Below, piece by piece: positions 11,835-23,487 of a stretch of DNA of 64,000 nucleotides. A program made the position numbers and the translations under genes. Origin of the DNA: Macrocystis pyrifera (Eukaryota > Sar > Phaeophyceae > Laminariales > Laminariaceae); contig JASSKH010000001.1 of the NCBI GenBank assembly GCA_031763025.1, positions 6,877,024 through 6,941,023 on the forward strand, in the 5' to 3' direction. A model generated the notes under the pieces. It searched no databases and was not told the DNA's origin. It was given only the letters and a program-made list of their open reading frames with translations. The stretch's first letter is position 1, and every line of letters starts with the position of its first letter.

Positions 11835-14800
11835 CTGTGCATGGTGGGCCACGGTTGTTTAACACATTGGGGGGGGGGGGGGGGGAAGGGTGGGGGGTTC
11901 TTGTCTCGAAGGGCGGACATTTTATAGTGGTAGAGGGTGATTCGAATTGACTATGCGGCCCCCGAACATTTGTTTGCTTGCGACCAAACGTTTACTGTCG
12001 TCTCCGAAAATACAATCTAGTTATTGCAACCGTTTCAAACGTGTTTCGTGCAAGCCATACGTATATTTGTCCATGTGTGTCCAATTTTTGGACTCCGAGT
12101 AAGTCATGCGTATCGCAACAAGCTACGCCTGTCGCGGCCAGCCATGTGCATCGCTGCTAACCGTGTGTATCGTTGCAAGCCAAGAATGCACTAATCATTG
12201 GGACGCCTCGAGGCGGAAGGCATCATCGCAAGAAACTGCTGGCTATGGTTTGTTTTTCGCTGGAGATTATGTGGATTTCAAGGTGTTGGATCAGTCCTCG
12301 TGTTGGTGCTAGCCACCATGTACTCGTGTAAAATAGTTCGCTCAAAGAGAGGTTGGCGTTGTGCCAAAAATAAGTTATCGCACTTCTCCACACCAAGAGA
12401 ATCAGTTATTCGATGCGTCGTGTTGCCAATAGGTGTGGCACGGTATCAGTTCTGGTGTGATACAAATACATCAAATGCGAGTTCGACCGGTTGATGAGCC
12501 GATACTCTTTTTCGCGAGCTACGCGAGATATACCGACCGCGGTTCATTCGATCTTCTTCTTCAGCAGCAGCAACCCTAGTAGCAGCAGTACGATATAGCT
12601 CACCGAACGAAGACAAGGTCGAACGGGTTCCCGTCCTGCGACGCCGGGATCTCCTCGACCAGGTCCGCTCGCACAAACTCAGGGTCTTGGAGCCGCCACA
12701 CGGGTTTTCGCAGTGGCAGCAGCAGAAGCATCAGAACCCGCTCTCTCCTGCTCAACACTCTCTCCCCCCTCGAGCTGCTGAATCTCAAACTTTCTCTGGT
12801 TGTCCTCCACAGCGAGTCCCGCGATGTCGGCGCCGGTGTACCGCACATTTTCGATGCCGGGTACCTGGTACATCCAGGTGAGCTCACCGCAAGGTGCGTC
12901 GAGCATGCTGGTGATTTCGTATTCCCATAACACCTCGGAAAGGGCGTCTTGGATGGACAGAGGAGCCGGTGCCTTGTAGCCCCTGCTGGCGGCGTCGCCG
13001 TCCCACGCAGGGTGCCTGGATGATCGATCAAAAACATATATCATTGCACACATGGAGCAGGTCAGATTCCCACTTTCATTCTTCAGACATTTCAGGGAAG
13101 ACAGACATCGCTGACCTGTATGATTTCCACGTTCTAGATCAGGTTGCGCTGCCTACACGGATAAGGTCGCAGGTGGGAGTCGTGTGATCAGCATGATCTA
13201 TCACATGCTTTGTGAGTCGGATCTGTACGGTACAGATCCCGCACAACATCTCATAACGGACGCGTGCTACGATACGGGTAGTACTCGTTCGGCCAAAATA
13301 TGCCACTGGGACTGACCGGCTTCTTAATCCAATGTCGTTGAAATACCATGAGTGCTCAACAATATTTTCCGTGATATACCTCTATATTATATATAGGATA
13401 CAGGCTCTGGTATTGTGCATCGGGTTGCTTTTAATAAGGCTTTTCTCGTTTTTATTTCATTTTTTTTGTGCAAACACTGTCATAGCTCGCTTGAACGGCA
13501 GATGCAGGGTCAGGATGATTTGCAGCAGGTTGTCTACAGGAGATCGTGACCTGAGGCGTTCTGCGATAGAGGTTGACCCTAATTTTTCTGAGGCTCCTCA
13601 CTTGACCTTAAGGAGCTCCATATCTCAACCGAAAACTGACTTCAGCAAACTGATTTCAGCAAGAATCCAATTGCATCCCGATTTATGATCCCATGGCCCA
13701 AGTATACAAAACAAAAAAATCGAAACGAAATTGGCAGTCCCACATTTTTGGGTTAAGGAACCCCGTCATTCAGAAAGCGTTTGAGCGGAAATGTGTTACC
13801 CCTATCGTAGAATGCGTCACCTGTCCGATACACTATGAGATAAGGGACAGACGCATGCTACGGTAAGGGTTCACCTCGTTTTTCCTTCTGAGGCTCGTCA
13901 CTTGAGGAGCTCCCGTTGTAAGGCTTACTGCAGATGCGGTAGGCGATTGCTTGACCTTTTATATGCCGGTAGCCCCACGGAGTAAAATCTCCACAAATGT
14001 AGTCGACGGCAGGACATGGGTCGTTGGTCATGAGTTCGAATCTTACGTCCACCATGAAAACCCTTTTTGAAGATTAGCGAATTCGTCGTGTCAAAATTCT
14101 GATAAAAAACTATGAGTCCCCTGATATTGTGAAGAACTGCGGACTAGGCACGTACGGCCCCATACGTGGACCAAGGACCCCGCTGTTCCGAGGGGGGGGG
14201 GAAGTGTTACAAGACTTACATTGGGTAGGCGATTGGTTAACATTTACCAGTAGCCCAACGGACTAAGACATTAACACTCTATACTACTAGTGAGTCACCC
14301 AAACATCGGGTTTAAGAAAACCCTCGGGCTTAATTAACCCGATGGGCGACCCAATCGCCTACAGTAGGTTTGTATTGCAATTATTGTAAAAACGAACGAT
14401 ATTGTGTAGAAGTACTTCCTCAGTTCAGGATCCCCATCAGTCGGAAATGTTGCCTCATAAAAGCAGAAAACGCGTGGAACCTATCTGGAGCGTGAACGCG
14501 AGGGCGGGGTCAAAATGCGAGGCAATCCAGGGTAAGCACACCTTGGGAGATATTCGGCGTCGAAGGCGGGGTAGAGAAAAACAAGCAATTACGGGGCAGA
14601 CACAGGTATTCGACTAACCGGAGCTTGTGTCTGTGTCGGCCTACAGTACTAGCAGGTAAAACAAGACATATAAGTGCTGGTTTCAGCAAAAAAAAACTCT
14701 CATCACCAGGGCGTATATTTCGGGGACTGCGCCAGCTTTTTTGAAAGAGAACAGTACTAACTGAACGCGCGCCCCTACAGAGTACGGATACGTGACGGAT

Positions 14801-17800
14801 ACGCCTCTTTATTCTGTTTTCGCGTACGTTGATCAACTCGTTTACTTTTCGGGTTTGCTCGAAGGAGTTCGTGCTTGCCGGCCTTTCGGATTCTAGCCGT
14901 GGTCACAGGTGAATTCCCTTCTCCTCTCTGAGTATTGCGAATCAATGAATAATTTACAGGTGCAACTAAAGCAGAGTTGCAGTACTGTATAAGAATTATA
15001 CCTTACGATATCAAGTGCCTCATGCGGTATGAAATAGGCAGTTAGAATAGGGACCATCAAAGATACAGTAGTAAACGTTCGCCCCATAAAAAGCAAGCCA
15101 AGAAAGACAGGGCGAGCTGAGGCGCAATACTAATAATAACACAATATGGTACAGTATTGTACGTGCCAACTTGGGGGTACAGTAGTCTACCAACACCCTC
15201 CCCCTAACTGGAGGTCTCTGAATGGATGCGTTCGCCACGCCTTGGAGCAACAGGTACGTGGCACGTGTTACACCGCACGACATGTACGCCTTGTTCTTCC
15301 CGCTGCGTCGTCTCCGCGCGTCCTCACCCGCACCTGTGCTACAAACACAGCAGTACTTCGAATACGTGTATTGTTTACGAGTACACTTGTGTTATAAGGA
15401 TTACCCTGGGCTGGGTAATCGATCGATCTTTTACCCCTATAGCTCAATAGGTAAACACCTTCACATTTGACGCCGTCGAGGACACGGGTTCGCATCTCAC
15501 ATCGAACTTATTTTATAGGACCGCTTGCGCCTGAGTCCCTGAACGCATAAAATCTTCCTGGTTCCCCAGGTATTGAAACGAAGCGGGTAGGTCAGCGTGC
15601 GACCGTATACGGTGCTGACGGCCGCTATATCCCACAGTTCAGAGGGGGGGGAGGGGGGGGCGTACTCATTGGTTGCTTGCCTTAGTCATTTGACCATTGA
15701 CCACGCATTCCTTTCGAGACAGAGCACCGTTCCTACTCCTAGTAGAGACACCTCCAACAATTGGGCGCTCATTACGTTGTTTCCATATATTACATAGAAA
15801 CCTTTTGCTGATCTTATCCCCTTCCTGTTTGGCCTCGTGTGGCCACCATCTATCTCCTAAGATAGCGATCGTTTTCTCGCTGCTATTCATTGTATCAAAC
15901 TCCTCGATGCCACATTCCTCTATTTCCCTCATCTCCTCTTCTAACACATCCCGTTCCTCCTTGTATACTTCACATTCTCCTACTATTGTATGTGAGTTCT
16001 ACTCTCTATTGCTTTGCCACACGGGCACATCTGTGCATCTACTTCCTCCTCCTCCCGGCTACTGGTATACCTCTTTCTTCTTTCTGGCAGGTCCAGGTCC
16101 CTTACACGAAAGCACAGTTTCGGCGTTTTCGCGAAGGCCATAGAGCCATGCATATACTTTTCATTCCTATTCCTTCCCTCAATCTCCCGTATATCTCTTT
16201 CAAGTGTTTTTGATTTCACCTTGTTTCTTAGCGCTAGCCTTTCACTTATTTCTATAATTTCTTCTACTTCTGCCTTGTACCTCCCAAACTTCCCGGCGGG
16301 CATAATCTCTTCTTGGTTTCCCCCTATATCCTTCCATACTTTCTCAACTACGCCATCCCACGTTATTCCCGCTCGCCCTTTTGTTACTTTCTCCCATACA
16401 GCTCTATCAAATATGGCTGGCAACCTCTTTTTGGTATGTTCCTTACTTTATATTGCCAATTCAACTTTCTCATGTCTCTATTTGTCTTGAGTGGGTGCAT
16501 TCCCAGTTCTGCTCTTAATACTGTATTACTAGTCGTACTTGAGCATCTCAGGATTTTTTAGCTGCTATCATTTGTACTGTTTCCAACTGTTTTACGAGTT
16601 TCGCGTTCTCTTCCCATACTTCTCCTGCATATTCTAGCTTTGGTACGATCACATTCATCAGGATACATCTCTTAATCCTAGTGTCAAGGTGCGAATCTGT
16701 CAGGATCGCATCCATCTTGCCTACTTGTGCCTTAGCCTTTCCTATTGCTTTTGCTATATGTGTATCCCAGGAGCAGTCTTCTGAGATCTTTACACCAAGG
16801 TATGTATACTGGTCTACGATCGGCAATTCATCTTCTCCCCACCTCCAACTGAAATTTACCGGGTTTACCTTATCTTCGTTACAAACAACTACTGCGCATT
16901 TCTTGACGTTCGCCATCACCCTCCATTTCCTGGTGTATTCTAGCGCCTTCTCTACTTGTTTCTGCAATCCTTCGGGTGTCCCTGATACCCCCACGAAGTG
17001 GGGGAGAGTATTTGAAGGGTTACCCTTGGCTGAGTAAAATTGGTCGATCTTTTACTCCTACACCTCAGTGGGTAACACCTTCACTCTCGTACCTGGTATA
17101 CAAAATCCTGTTCTTTGGTTTATTTAGTAACTACTATAGTCGAGCAGCCTGTTCCTAAAGGTCTACAGGTAACAAATCCAGGATACCGTATGTACTCGTA
17201 CTCCTTCCTGACAATCATGCATATTTCAACACGAGCAGCACGCAACACAGGACTCCGAGGAGGTGCTTCTCGGTTTGGTGTGCGATAGGATTCAAAAATG
17301 CAACTCGAAATGTAATCCAACGAGAGCGATATCTAAGGAAGCGATCCCTAGCGGAGAGGGATCCCATGCGCACCTGTAAATGTAGTCGAAGTAGGCTGAT
17401 CGGAGATCGCTGGAGTCCAAACAGGCACTCTTGCCACACATGTCGAGCTCATCGAATCCATTTAGCCCGTTGAAAACCATCAACTCGGACTCTCCCCACA
17501 CCTCACCGGTCAAGGTGTACTTCAGCATAGCCGTTACGGTGTGCCACTTCGCAGGCAGCGCGTCTTTGATGGTAACCGTGGCGACCCTCAACGGCGCACA
17601 TATCTCGGACATGTCCTTGAAGCCGTGCAGTTCGAAGCACATGGAGTGTGTAACTGATAGTTCCTTGACCTCGTCTGTGCTTAGCTCCCGACCGGCGCTG
17701 TCCGTGCTGAAGAACCCGTAGTGGAGGTGCACGTCGGGTCCGTCGACCGTTGAGCCATTGGCGGGTGTCGTGAAGACGAGGGCCGTCGCTGGTGGGGTTT

Positions 17801-17807
17801 GCCTCTG

Positions 17808-17857
<50 letters not shown>

Positions 17858-18002
17858 GCTCCTTCTGAGTTTCCGTAGAGAGCAGCCTCGCTTGCGCAGC
17901 ACAGGGAAGATGTGAAAGGGACACAACGAGTGCTGTCCATACGCCAATCGCGATCCATCGTGGGGACGCCATCATGATCACCGGCCGGTCGTCGTTTTCC
18001 AA
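11522..18002 (-). CDS. Secretory-pathway SAM-dependent methyltransferase (exons 17374-18002, 12604-13015, 11522-11834)
   Basis: Exon 1 encodes a signal-type N-terminus (WIAIGVWTALVVSLSH then CAAQA), a poly-Gln run and a domain with TTPANGSTVDGPDVHLHYGF that I do not recognise. Exon 2 encodes a class I methyltransferase start: motif I SMLDAPCGELTWM, then YTGADIAG and FVRADLVEEIP. Exon 3 continues across the splice as FDLVFVR-DLMLHLP, then SGARFLMASTF and RSDLRMGLWDL. The exon 1-2 phase (2) and exon 2-3 phase (2) both fit, which supports one gene despite a 4.36-kb intron. The acceptor substrate is not predictable; secretion or Golgi location is inferred from the signal. Exon 2 contains a reading-frame break (near 12700-12760) explained by a one-base error or mutation, or by a 73-base unannotated intron. 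The start may be the ATG at 18002 or the in-frame one near 17970. Confidence 0.75.
11869..11885. repeat. Poly(G) run (poly(C) on the gene strand)
   Basis: About 17 consecutive G on the plus strand, lying 35 bases upstream of the minus-strand acceptor and probably acting as its pyrimidine tract. Confidence 0.85.
12604..13015 (-). CDS. Methyltransferase gene exon 2 (SAM-binding motif I), with frame break
   Basis: On the minus strand the acceptor is ATCATCCAG|GCACCC and the donor GTTCG|GTGAGC. The first part reads HPAWDGDAASRGYK through motif I to DNQRKFEIQQ. The last part, in a frame shifted by one base, reads VWRLQDPEFVRADL to FDLVFV. A segment GTGTTGAG..CTCCAAG of 73 bases would restore the frame if removed as an intron. 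Confidence 0.7.
13055..13265. repeat. GATC-rich dispersed element, partial
   Basis: Shared blocks are GGTCAGATTCCCACTT, TTCAGACATTTCAGGG, CTGTATGATTT, GGATCTGTACGGTACAGATC and CGCACAACATCTCATAACGG. Confidence 0.6.
13860..14065 (+). mobile_element. tRNA-like SINE fragment
   Basis: The sequence GTAGCCCCACGGAGTAAAAT resembles a pol III A box and GAGTTCGAATCTTAC a B box, about 60 bases apart. Related fragments with the CTCACTTGAGGAGCTC block occur at 14210-14460 and 41780-41850. Confidence 0.5.
14210..14460 (+). mobile_element. Related tRNA-like SINE fragment
   Basis: It repeats GTAGGCGATTG..TAACATTTACC..GTAGCCCAACGGA of the neighbouring copy and then diverges. It includes ACATCGGGTTTAAGAAAACC and an inverted match TTAACCCGATG. 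Confidence 0.4.
15395..15515 (+). mobile_element. tRNA-derived SINE fragment (second type)
   Basis: It reads CCCTATAGCTCAATAGGTAA (A-box-like) and ACACGGGTTCGCATCTCACA (B-box-like), preceded by GGATTACCCTGGGCTGGGTA. A second partial copy lies at 17015-17095 on the other side of the LINE. Confidence 0.5.
15650..16994 (-). mobile_element. Non-LTR retrotransposon (LINE), 5'-truncated 3' portion with poly(C) tail
   Basis: Three minus-strand frames read successively. First comes the post-catalytic part of a reverse transcriptase (KKCAVVVCNEDK, QYTYLGVKISEDCSWDTHI, RIKRCILMNVIVPKLEYAG). Next is a connection domain (RAVWEKVTKGRAGITWDGVV) and a Cys motif (MCPCGKAIESRTHI). Last is the C-terminus (KTIAILGDRWWP, then KQRNERPIVGG). 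The element ends with a C-rich tail just after GAGTACG. Frame breaks show decay. The catalytic YxDD region is absent, so it is 5'-truncated, as is common for LINEs. It lies in the same orientation as the host gene. Confidence 0.88.
17374..18002 (-). CDS. Methyltransferase gene exon 1 (signal peptide, poly-Q, unknown domain)
   Basis: The open frame begins MENDDRPVIMMASPRW and runs 209 codons plus 2 bases to the donor TTTACAG|GTGCGC. It contains a hydrophobic signal segment, about 14 consecutive Gln, and a compact region ending FDYIY. The end phase (2) fits exon 2. Confidence 0.75.
17812..17856. repeat. (CTG)n microsatellite encoding poly-Gln
   Basis: An uninterrupted CTG/CAG run in methyltransferase exon 1, read as about 14 Gln on the minus strand, directly after the signal region. 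Length is likely polymorphic. Confidence 0.92.
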
Positions 18003-18580
18003 GCAGACCGTTTAATCTGACTTGGTGTTCTGTGCCCGCCCGCGAAGTGACACTGCAAGGGTGCACCCGGACCTACCGGTGAAGTTCAATTTCACGCTGT
18101 GGGCAAGTTCGTCGGTATCGCATGTAGTCGTATCTTAGTCCCCTCGACAGCATTTACTGTAGTTGTACGTTACACGCGGCGAGATACAAAGTTTTACCAG
18201 CACAAAAAAAATCTTTGATCTTGGATACCTGGTGGTACGTATGTCGTGCATTGCTTTTTCCTTCGTTCAATTTTTTTGTGGTCAGTGATTTTTGCGTTAT
18301 TGATCTTTCGCGTGGGTGTATCGTTTCGAGCCAGGCTCCTGGTACTACTTGTATATATCTTCCCCTTTCCTGCAAGTTGACCACTCAACTCAAAGTCTGC
18401 CTTCTTGCAGGGTCGCGTATGATGTAATGATGTTGCATTGGAACATAACAATTCAAGAGGGAAGCCCATCCACTCAGAAAGTGGATCAAACAGGCGCTCT
18501 TTTCATTATTACTTGTACAACAACTGATTTTGAAAAAATATCCAAAATAATAAATATCGATTTTATAATTTTTTTATTTA

Positions 18581-18890
18581 CGTCAGCTGTGAGTTCGACT
18601 GATCATTAAATGGTTGATGGTACTCAACTTTGCAAGCTGCTTGATACGTCTCGTCTACGATATATACTCCATTTTTACCGAATTTTACAAGTATTGTAAT
18701 AAACCGAACGCGCGTATTCTATATGTAATTCCTTGTCAAAGATATAGGCCAGCGGCTCCCCTGGATGCTGCCCGGGTCAACAGGACAATTTTAAATAATC
18801 ATTCTGCGCACTGATACTATATAACCCGAACGAGAGGGAGAATGATATGTATGACGATGATGTTGCAATATTATGTCCAAACCTTTTCAT
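18581..18890 (+). repeat. ~300-base dispersed repeat, copy 1
   Basis: It begins ACGTCAGCTGTGAGTTCGAC and includes GATATAGGCCAGCGGCTCCC and CTGCGCACTGATACTATATA. A second copy, roughly 90 percent identical by eye, is at 37447-37737. No coding capacity or terminal repeats were seen. Confidence 0.85.
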
Positions 18891-20339
18891 TTCAAATTTT
18901 CAGTAATTTCAAAAAAGAAAGAGTTTCCACTGCAAACTACGGCGTTATTATGATTTTAAAGGAACACCAACCACAGGGAACAACCCCGCCTCGTATCACT
19001 ACCGCGTCTGACGCCACTGCGAGACCCCGGGCAGCCTCAGAGCGAACCTTGCCGCTAGCTGGGGGCAGATCGCTGAATTGCGGCGGCACCGCACTTGCAA
19101 GCGTGCCGTGTGGGTCTTCATACCTTCGAAACTACACTTTTAAATTGTGAACTGCAAACATGCCGCCACCCATACCGCACCGAGGGAGCACAGCCATGTC
19201 GGGTGTCCCCAGACGTATGAGAGGTGAGCTCCGGCGAAGAGTGCAGGGGAGAATGGTGCACCCCCGTGGCGGGGATGGACTCTCCGGCACAACGTGCAAC
19301 TCGTTTGCCCGTCTGTGTTTTGATATTGCGGGTGTACACCTACCCCACTCAACACGAGCTTTCCCCAGATCCTACGTGTTGTACAGCAGTCAGATGTACT
19401 ACTCCGTCCTGTTGTGACACTTGCTGCTGCTTGTGCGACGTGATGTACGAAAGCGGGTACGTATTTGTTACATCATACCAGGTATCATGTACTGCTGTGC
19501 TGTAGAGGTTGTGTGTTGTAAGGGTATTCATGGGCCTTGAAGATGGTGCTCCAGGCAAGTTTGAGCTGCAAGGGTGTGTATCGGGGTTGCGCGTGCGTGA
19601 GGCGACTGACCATCGGTGGCGAGGTGTTGTCTGAGGATGTGGACGGGAGTGTTTGGTGACTGCTGCCAGACGAAACCGAGCTCAACCCTCATGTGAATGT
19701 ATAAACCTGGTACGAAAGCAGACAGCAGCAGTAGTATTAATGTCAGTTCGAGGTACGAGTATGCTGGTTGTACGTACGTGTAACACATGTTTCATGATAA
19801 ACAGGCGATCACCCATCACGCAATGTACTGCCTACCAGGTATAGATCATTTTACGAATATTATCATGTCGTTTACCGTCCGTCCGTCCGTCCGTACACGA
19901 GCCATACAACATCTATTGATACAATAGTAGACGAACGTCGATATGCCCACGGCACAGCATTCAACATGAGCAATTAATATGGATACTTCAGCATGAAGGT
20001 ACTGGCTGTGCGTATTTACTCATCAAGTGATCTCATATAAGATCAAGTGGTATCATAAAATAAAAATAGGAGAGGAAACGTATCTCGTACATGTCGTATG
20101 TACTATTAATATTAATACTATTATTAATGATGGTTTTTTAGGAATCTTGTTGTCTTAATAACTAAACTGACTACTGCATCAACAAATAGGCGTACCATTG
20201 TGCCACATGTGGAATTAATAGTCATCCGACATCCGACATACACCACTCTCCCCCATCGACGCGACGCTCGTATCAGCTTGCACTCCAGAGGTACAACTTC
20301 AAGTGAACCCGGCATTTTGCTACCCTGGTAAGTTTTTTC

Positions 20340-20810
20340 GCGATGCATTTTTTCCATACGGTGCCGTGCGGTTCGGTTTGGTGCGGTTGCGGTTTTTGCG
20401 GTTCGGTGCTGTTTTACCGCATGGCACCGCACCGTACGATGTTCGCCTCTGATAAAAACCGCACGGCACCGCGCCGCGCCGTCGAATTTTCAAAACAAGA
20501 ACCCCGAACGAACCGCACGGGTCAACTCTCACGCAAGTAGGATCGTGAAAACGCCTTATAACGCTGGTACTGCTGTACTGTAGGTGTTTCATAGCGGTGC
20601 AGTGCGGTGTAGTGCAGTTCAGTTTTTGTCCGGTTTTACCGTTTTTCAACGAACGCGCCGCATCATGTGATTCCAAAGCGCACCGCGCCCTACTCGTACG
20701 GAAATCCCAAACCTGCACCGCACCGCATTAGACGGTTCTCAACTGTTAAAAAAATCCGCCACGCACCGCGCCGTCGGGTTCTTCAGATAGAACAACCGCA
20801 TAGCGGTTCG
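20340..20810. repeat. GC-rich degenerate repeat built on CGCACCGCAC / GTGCGGT
   Basis: Short units such as GCACCGCACCGTACG, GGTGCGGTTGCGG and CGCACCGCGCCGTCG recur on both strands, giving dispersed inverted repeats over about 470 bases. Confidence 0.75.
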
Positions 20811-21207
20811 GTTCGACACTGCTGTGTTCGAAAAGTCTAGCCTTTGACATTTTGTTGTCTGTCACGCATCGTGCAGTACGAGTACCTGGTTCGTATCATT
20901 CGCAGTACGTGCCAGAGGTACACGAGGTACACGTGAGTAGGATATTAGGACTCCAGATAGGCTCCTTGCGCACCTGGTATATAGGTAAGTACTCGTTGTA
21001 CCTGGTATCATGTATACCTGGTACCTGGTACGAAATATAACTCTATACCAGTATATATTACCGATTGTGTGTGGTTGTCGATACAACGTACCAGGTACAA
21101 GTAGCCTAATCTTGCAAATATTCAAGTTTTGAGCAAATATGTCGAACTCAGAGCTTCCTTTTTTTGTCTTCCAGAGTCCGTAAGAACGAAGCATGGCAAA
21201 GCGCCTA

Positions 21208-21301
21208 TTACGGAGGACCATAGTAAATAGGACCTACGGTATACACAAAAGCCTATATATTTACCTATTTTTACTAACAATATTTCGTCCTATTTACTAT
21301 G
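21208..21301 (-). mobile_element. MITE family 1
   Basis: It is flanked by TA on the left. The left terminal repeat is TTACGGAGGACCATAGTAAA and the inner right repeat GTCCTATTTACTATG; the last bases have diverged. Confidence 0.85.
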
Positions 21302-23009
21302 ATATCTACGTGCAACCTCCCGACATTTTTCTTTAGTTTATTTCCCAAATATAGAAACCCACCCCTTGAATTCTGCAGCTTCAGATTTTGTCTTCCTTAC
21401 ACTCGTATACGGACCGTATGCACTGCATGAAGCCATACGATAAAACATGAAACCCGTAGTACGAGCGATCGAAGTATCACTAGTATCACCATTATAGTAC
21501 CTCACACAGCTTGCAAAGATTAGTTTCCATGAAGTCCTCGATCTCACAGCTGTTGTTTTTTAATTTACGATTTAATACTCCTGCAGCAGAGCCTGACGGT
21601 AACTTTTTCAGCATCAGTGCATCAGTGCAAAGGTTCCCCTTCGGGATGTTGTTGACTTTAAACCCCGGTGGTGTGGCAAGTGGCAAGTTGAATAGGGGGG
21701 AACACCATCTGGCGTTCCTATATATGTACATCGGACGCGACAGGTTCGATGAGTGGTACATGAAACAGATTCGATGTGAAAAGGTACTGCTGTTGTATAA
21801 TAGTCGCGAGTTTGCGTGTTCTCCTGGTAGTGAACGCACCACAAACCCGAAAGGCTGTCACTCAAGACCAGAGCGTGACGCGCGGGTGCTGTTGTACCGC
21901 TGCTGTTGGACTGGTGTTGTTGGTGCTGCTGTACTGTTGTTGTACGGCTGCTGTCGTTGTTGAAGTTGCGTGTCTCGTGGCTGAGCGTTGCTTTGTGCTT
22001 CCGAGGAAGTGTGGTTGAATATATTCCTGCACCCCCCGCAAATACACCGATTGCTTGTTGAGACTACCGGTGTGTCTTGTTTCGGTTCGACTTGTGTTCG
22101 TCCGATTTCCTACGTAGGAAGACAGCAGTGATGGCATGCACACGCACACACTCAGAAGCACGGCCCGTCGCGGTCACAAAGGAAAGAGCCTGGTGTGGGA
22201 CTGGTGTTGTACCGTGGCTGCGGCGAATGTGCAAAGCTTGAGAGCTGGAATACAGCAGTAGAGCAAAAATATCAAAATATCAAAATATCACAATATCAAA
22301 TTGTGGGGAATACACTGTCCTGCAGGCTTTGGCTCGGCGGAAACAGATCCCGTAGTTACTTGCTGGTACTCGGAAATTTGAACCCCCGGAGCGCACGCCA
22401 TGGACCTCGGCCGGGGCCCAAACGTGAGCCGTGTGTACACGCGGGCCCTCCTGCGTGCCCCGCGGGCGAGAGCACGAGAAAAGACTCCCGGGCCGGAAGA
22501 GAAAAGTGAAATTGTTCCGGAAAGAAAGTCAAGTTGATACCTATACATGTGACATCTTCCAGGTAGTACGTCGCAGTAGTATTTTATGTCGTAACAGTGA
22601 AAAAGTTAATTACAGTAGTAATGCCCGCAAGACCCCACACGTGTGTTGGCACGATAAATCGTACGACAATATATACCAGGTGCCTGATACCCTTGCGCTT
22701 TGATACCTGTGAATTCTAACCCTAAGATCCTGCTGTCTGATCGTGCCGGTGTTGCACGTACGCGTTGGGTAGGAGCACACGGCTCGTATTAATTGTCCTA
22801 AAATGTTCAAATGTACGAGTACCAGGCTGTTTCGTGGTGGTTCCCACAATAATTGATCGCCATAATCTAGCAAATATGATGCGATGGTTGACGGCGCGCT
22901 TGCCCCAGGACGGGTATCCGTCAAGGACATCCGTCCAGAACACGTCAAGGACAGCCGTCAAGTACAGCCGTCAAGGCCTATAGAGTAGGGCTGTGAATTG
23001 GTCTACTAT

Positions 23010-23117
23010 TTCACGGGGGACCATAGTAGATAGGACCAAATATTCTCAGTAAAAGTTGGGAGATACATAAGTTTTTATGTGTACCGTAGGTCCTATTTAC
23101 TATGGCCCCCCGTAATA
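23010..23117 (+). mobile_element. MITE family 1, well preserved
   Basis: Terminal inverted repeats of about 27 bases: CACGGGGGACCATAGTAGAT on the left and ATTTACTATGGCCCCCCGTA on the right, with TA at the outer flanks. The middle is AT-rich and non-coding. Confidence 0.9.
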
Positions 23118-23186
23118 GTGACTTACCGGCTCGTCAGTAGTTGGCTGACAAACCATTTATTAATAGTTGAATATTCGGCTGGCGCT

Positions 23187-23487
23187 GGCGTCCCCGGTGG
23201 CTTGGTAGGTGGTCCGCGTGCCTGTCAAGATCAATTTCGTGGGTTCAAGTCCCACCGAGTGCATGCTCATAGGGACTTTTTCTTGCCTAAAAAGATGATA
23301 AGCGGAAAGCGCGAAAGCGTGAGTTGGTTACATTCGATGAAAATCGACGAGCAGTGGGAATGCTGAACCCTACGCGCGACAAAAAATAAAGGCACGTACC
23401 GGGGGGGAGAAGGGACGACACCTGTGACCACGGCTTGTCCAGAAGATCGTCGAGGGTAAAACCTCCTACGAGTGGGCTGGGAAGTAA
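23187..23487 (+). mobile_element. tRNA-derived SINE A, copy 1
   Basis: The head is tRNA-like, with an A box in GTGGCTTGGTAGGTGG and a B box in GGGTTCAAGTCCC. It is followed by a body with TGAAAATCGACGAGCAGTGG and GAAGGGACGACACCTGTGAC. Copy 2 at 62077-62389 is collinear over about 300 bases. An A-rich stretch follows. Confidence 0.88.

Larger units (their letters stand above)
13016..17373 (-). other. Methyltransferase intron 1 (4.36 kb)
   Basis: It contains a GATC-rich element (13055-13265), tRNA-like short repeats (13860-14065, 14210-14460, 15395-15515, 17015-17095) and a LINE 3' portion (15650-16994). Stretches 13270-13850 and 14470-15390 show nothing I can name. Confidence 0.6.

Noticed and set aside
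23187..23265. Functional tRNA gene
   Set aside because: It has A and B boxes, but the same ~300-base unit recurs at 62077 with a shared non-tRNA body, so it is a tRNA-derived SINE; no clear acceptor stem.
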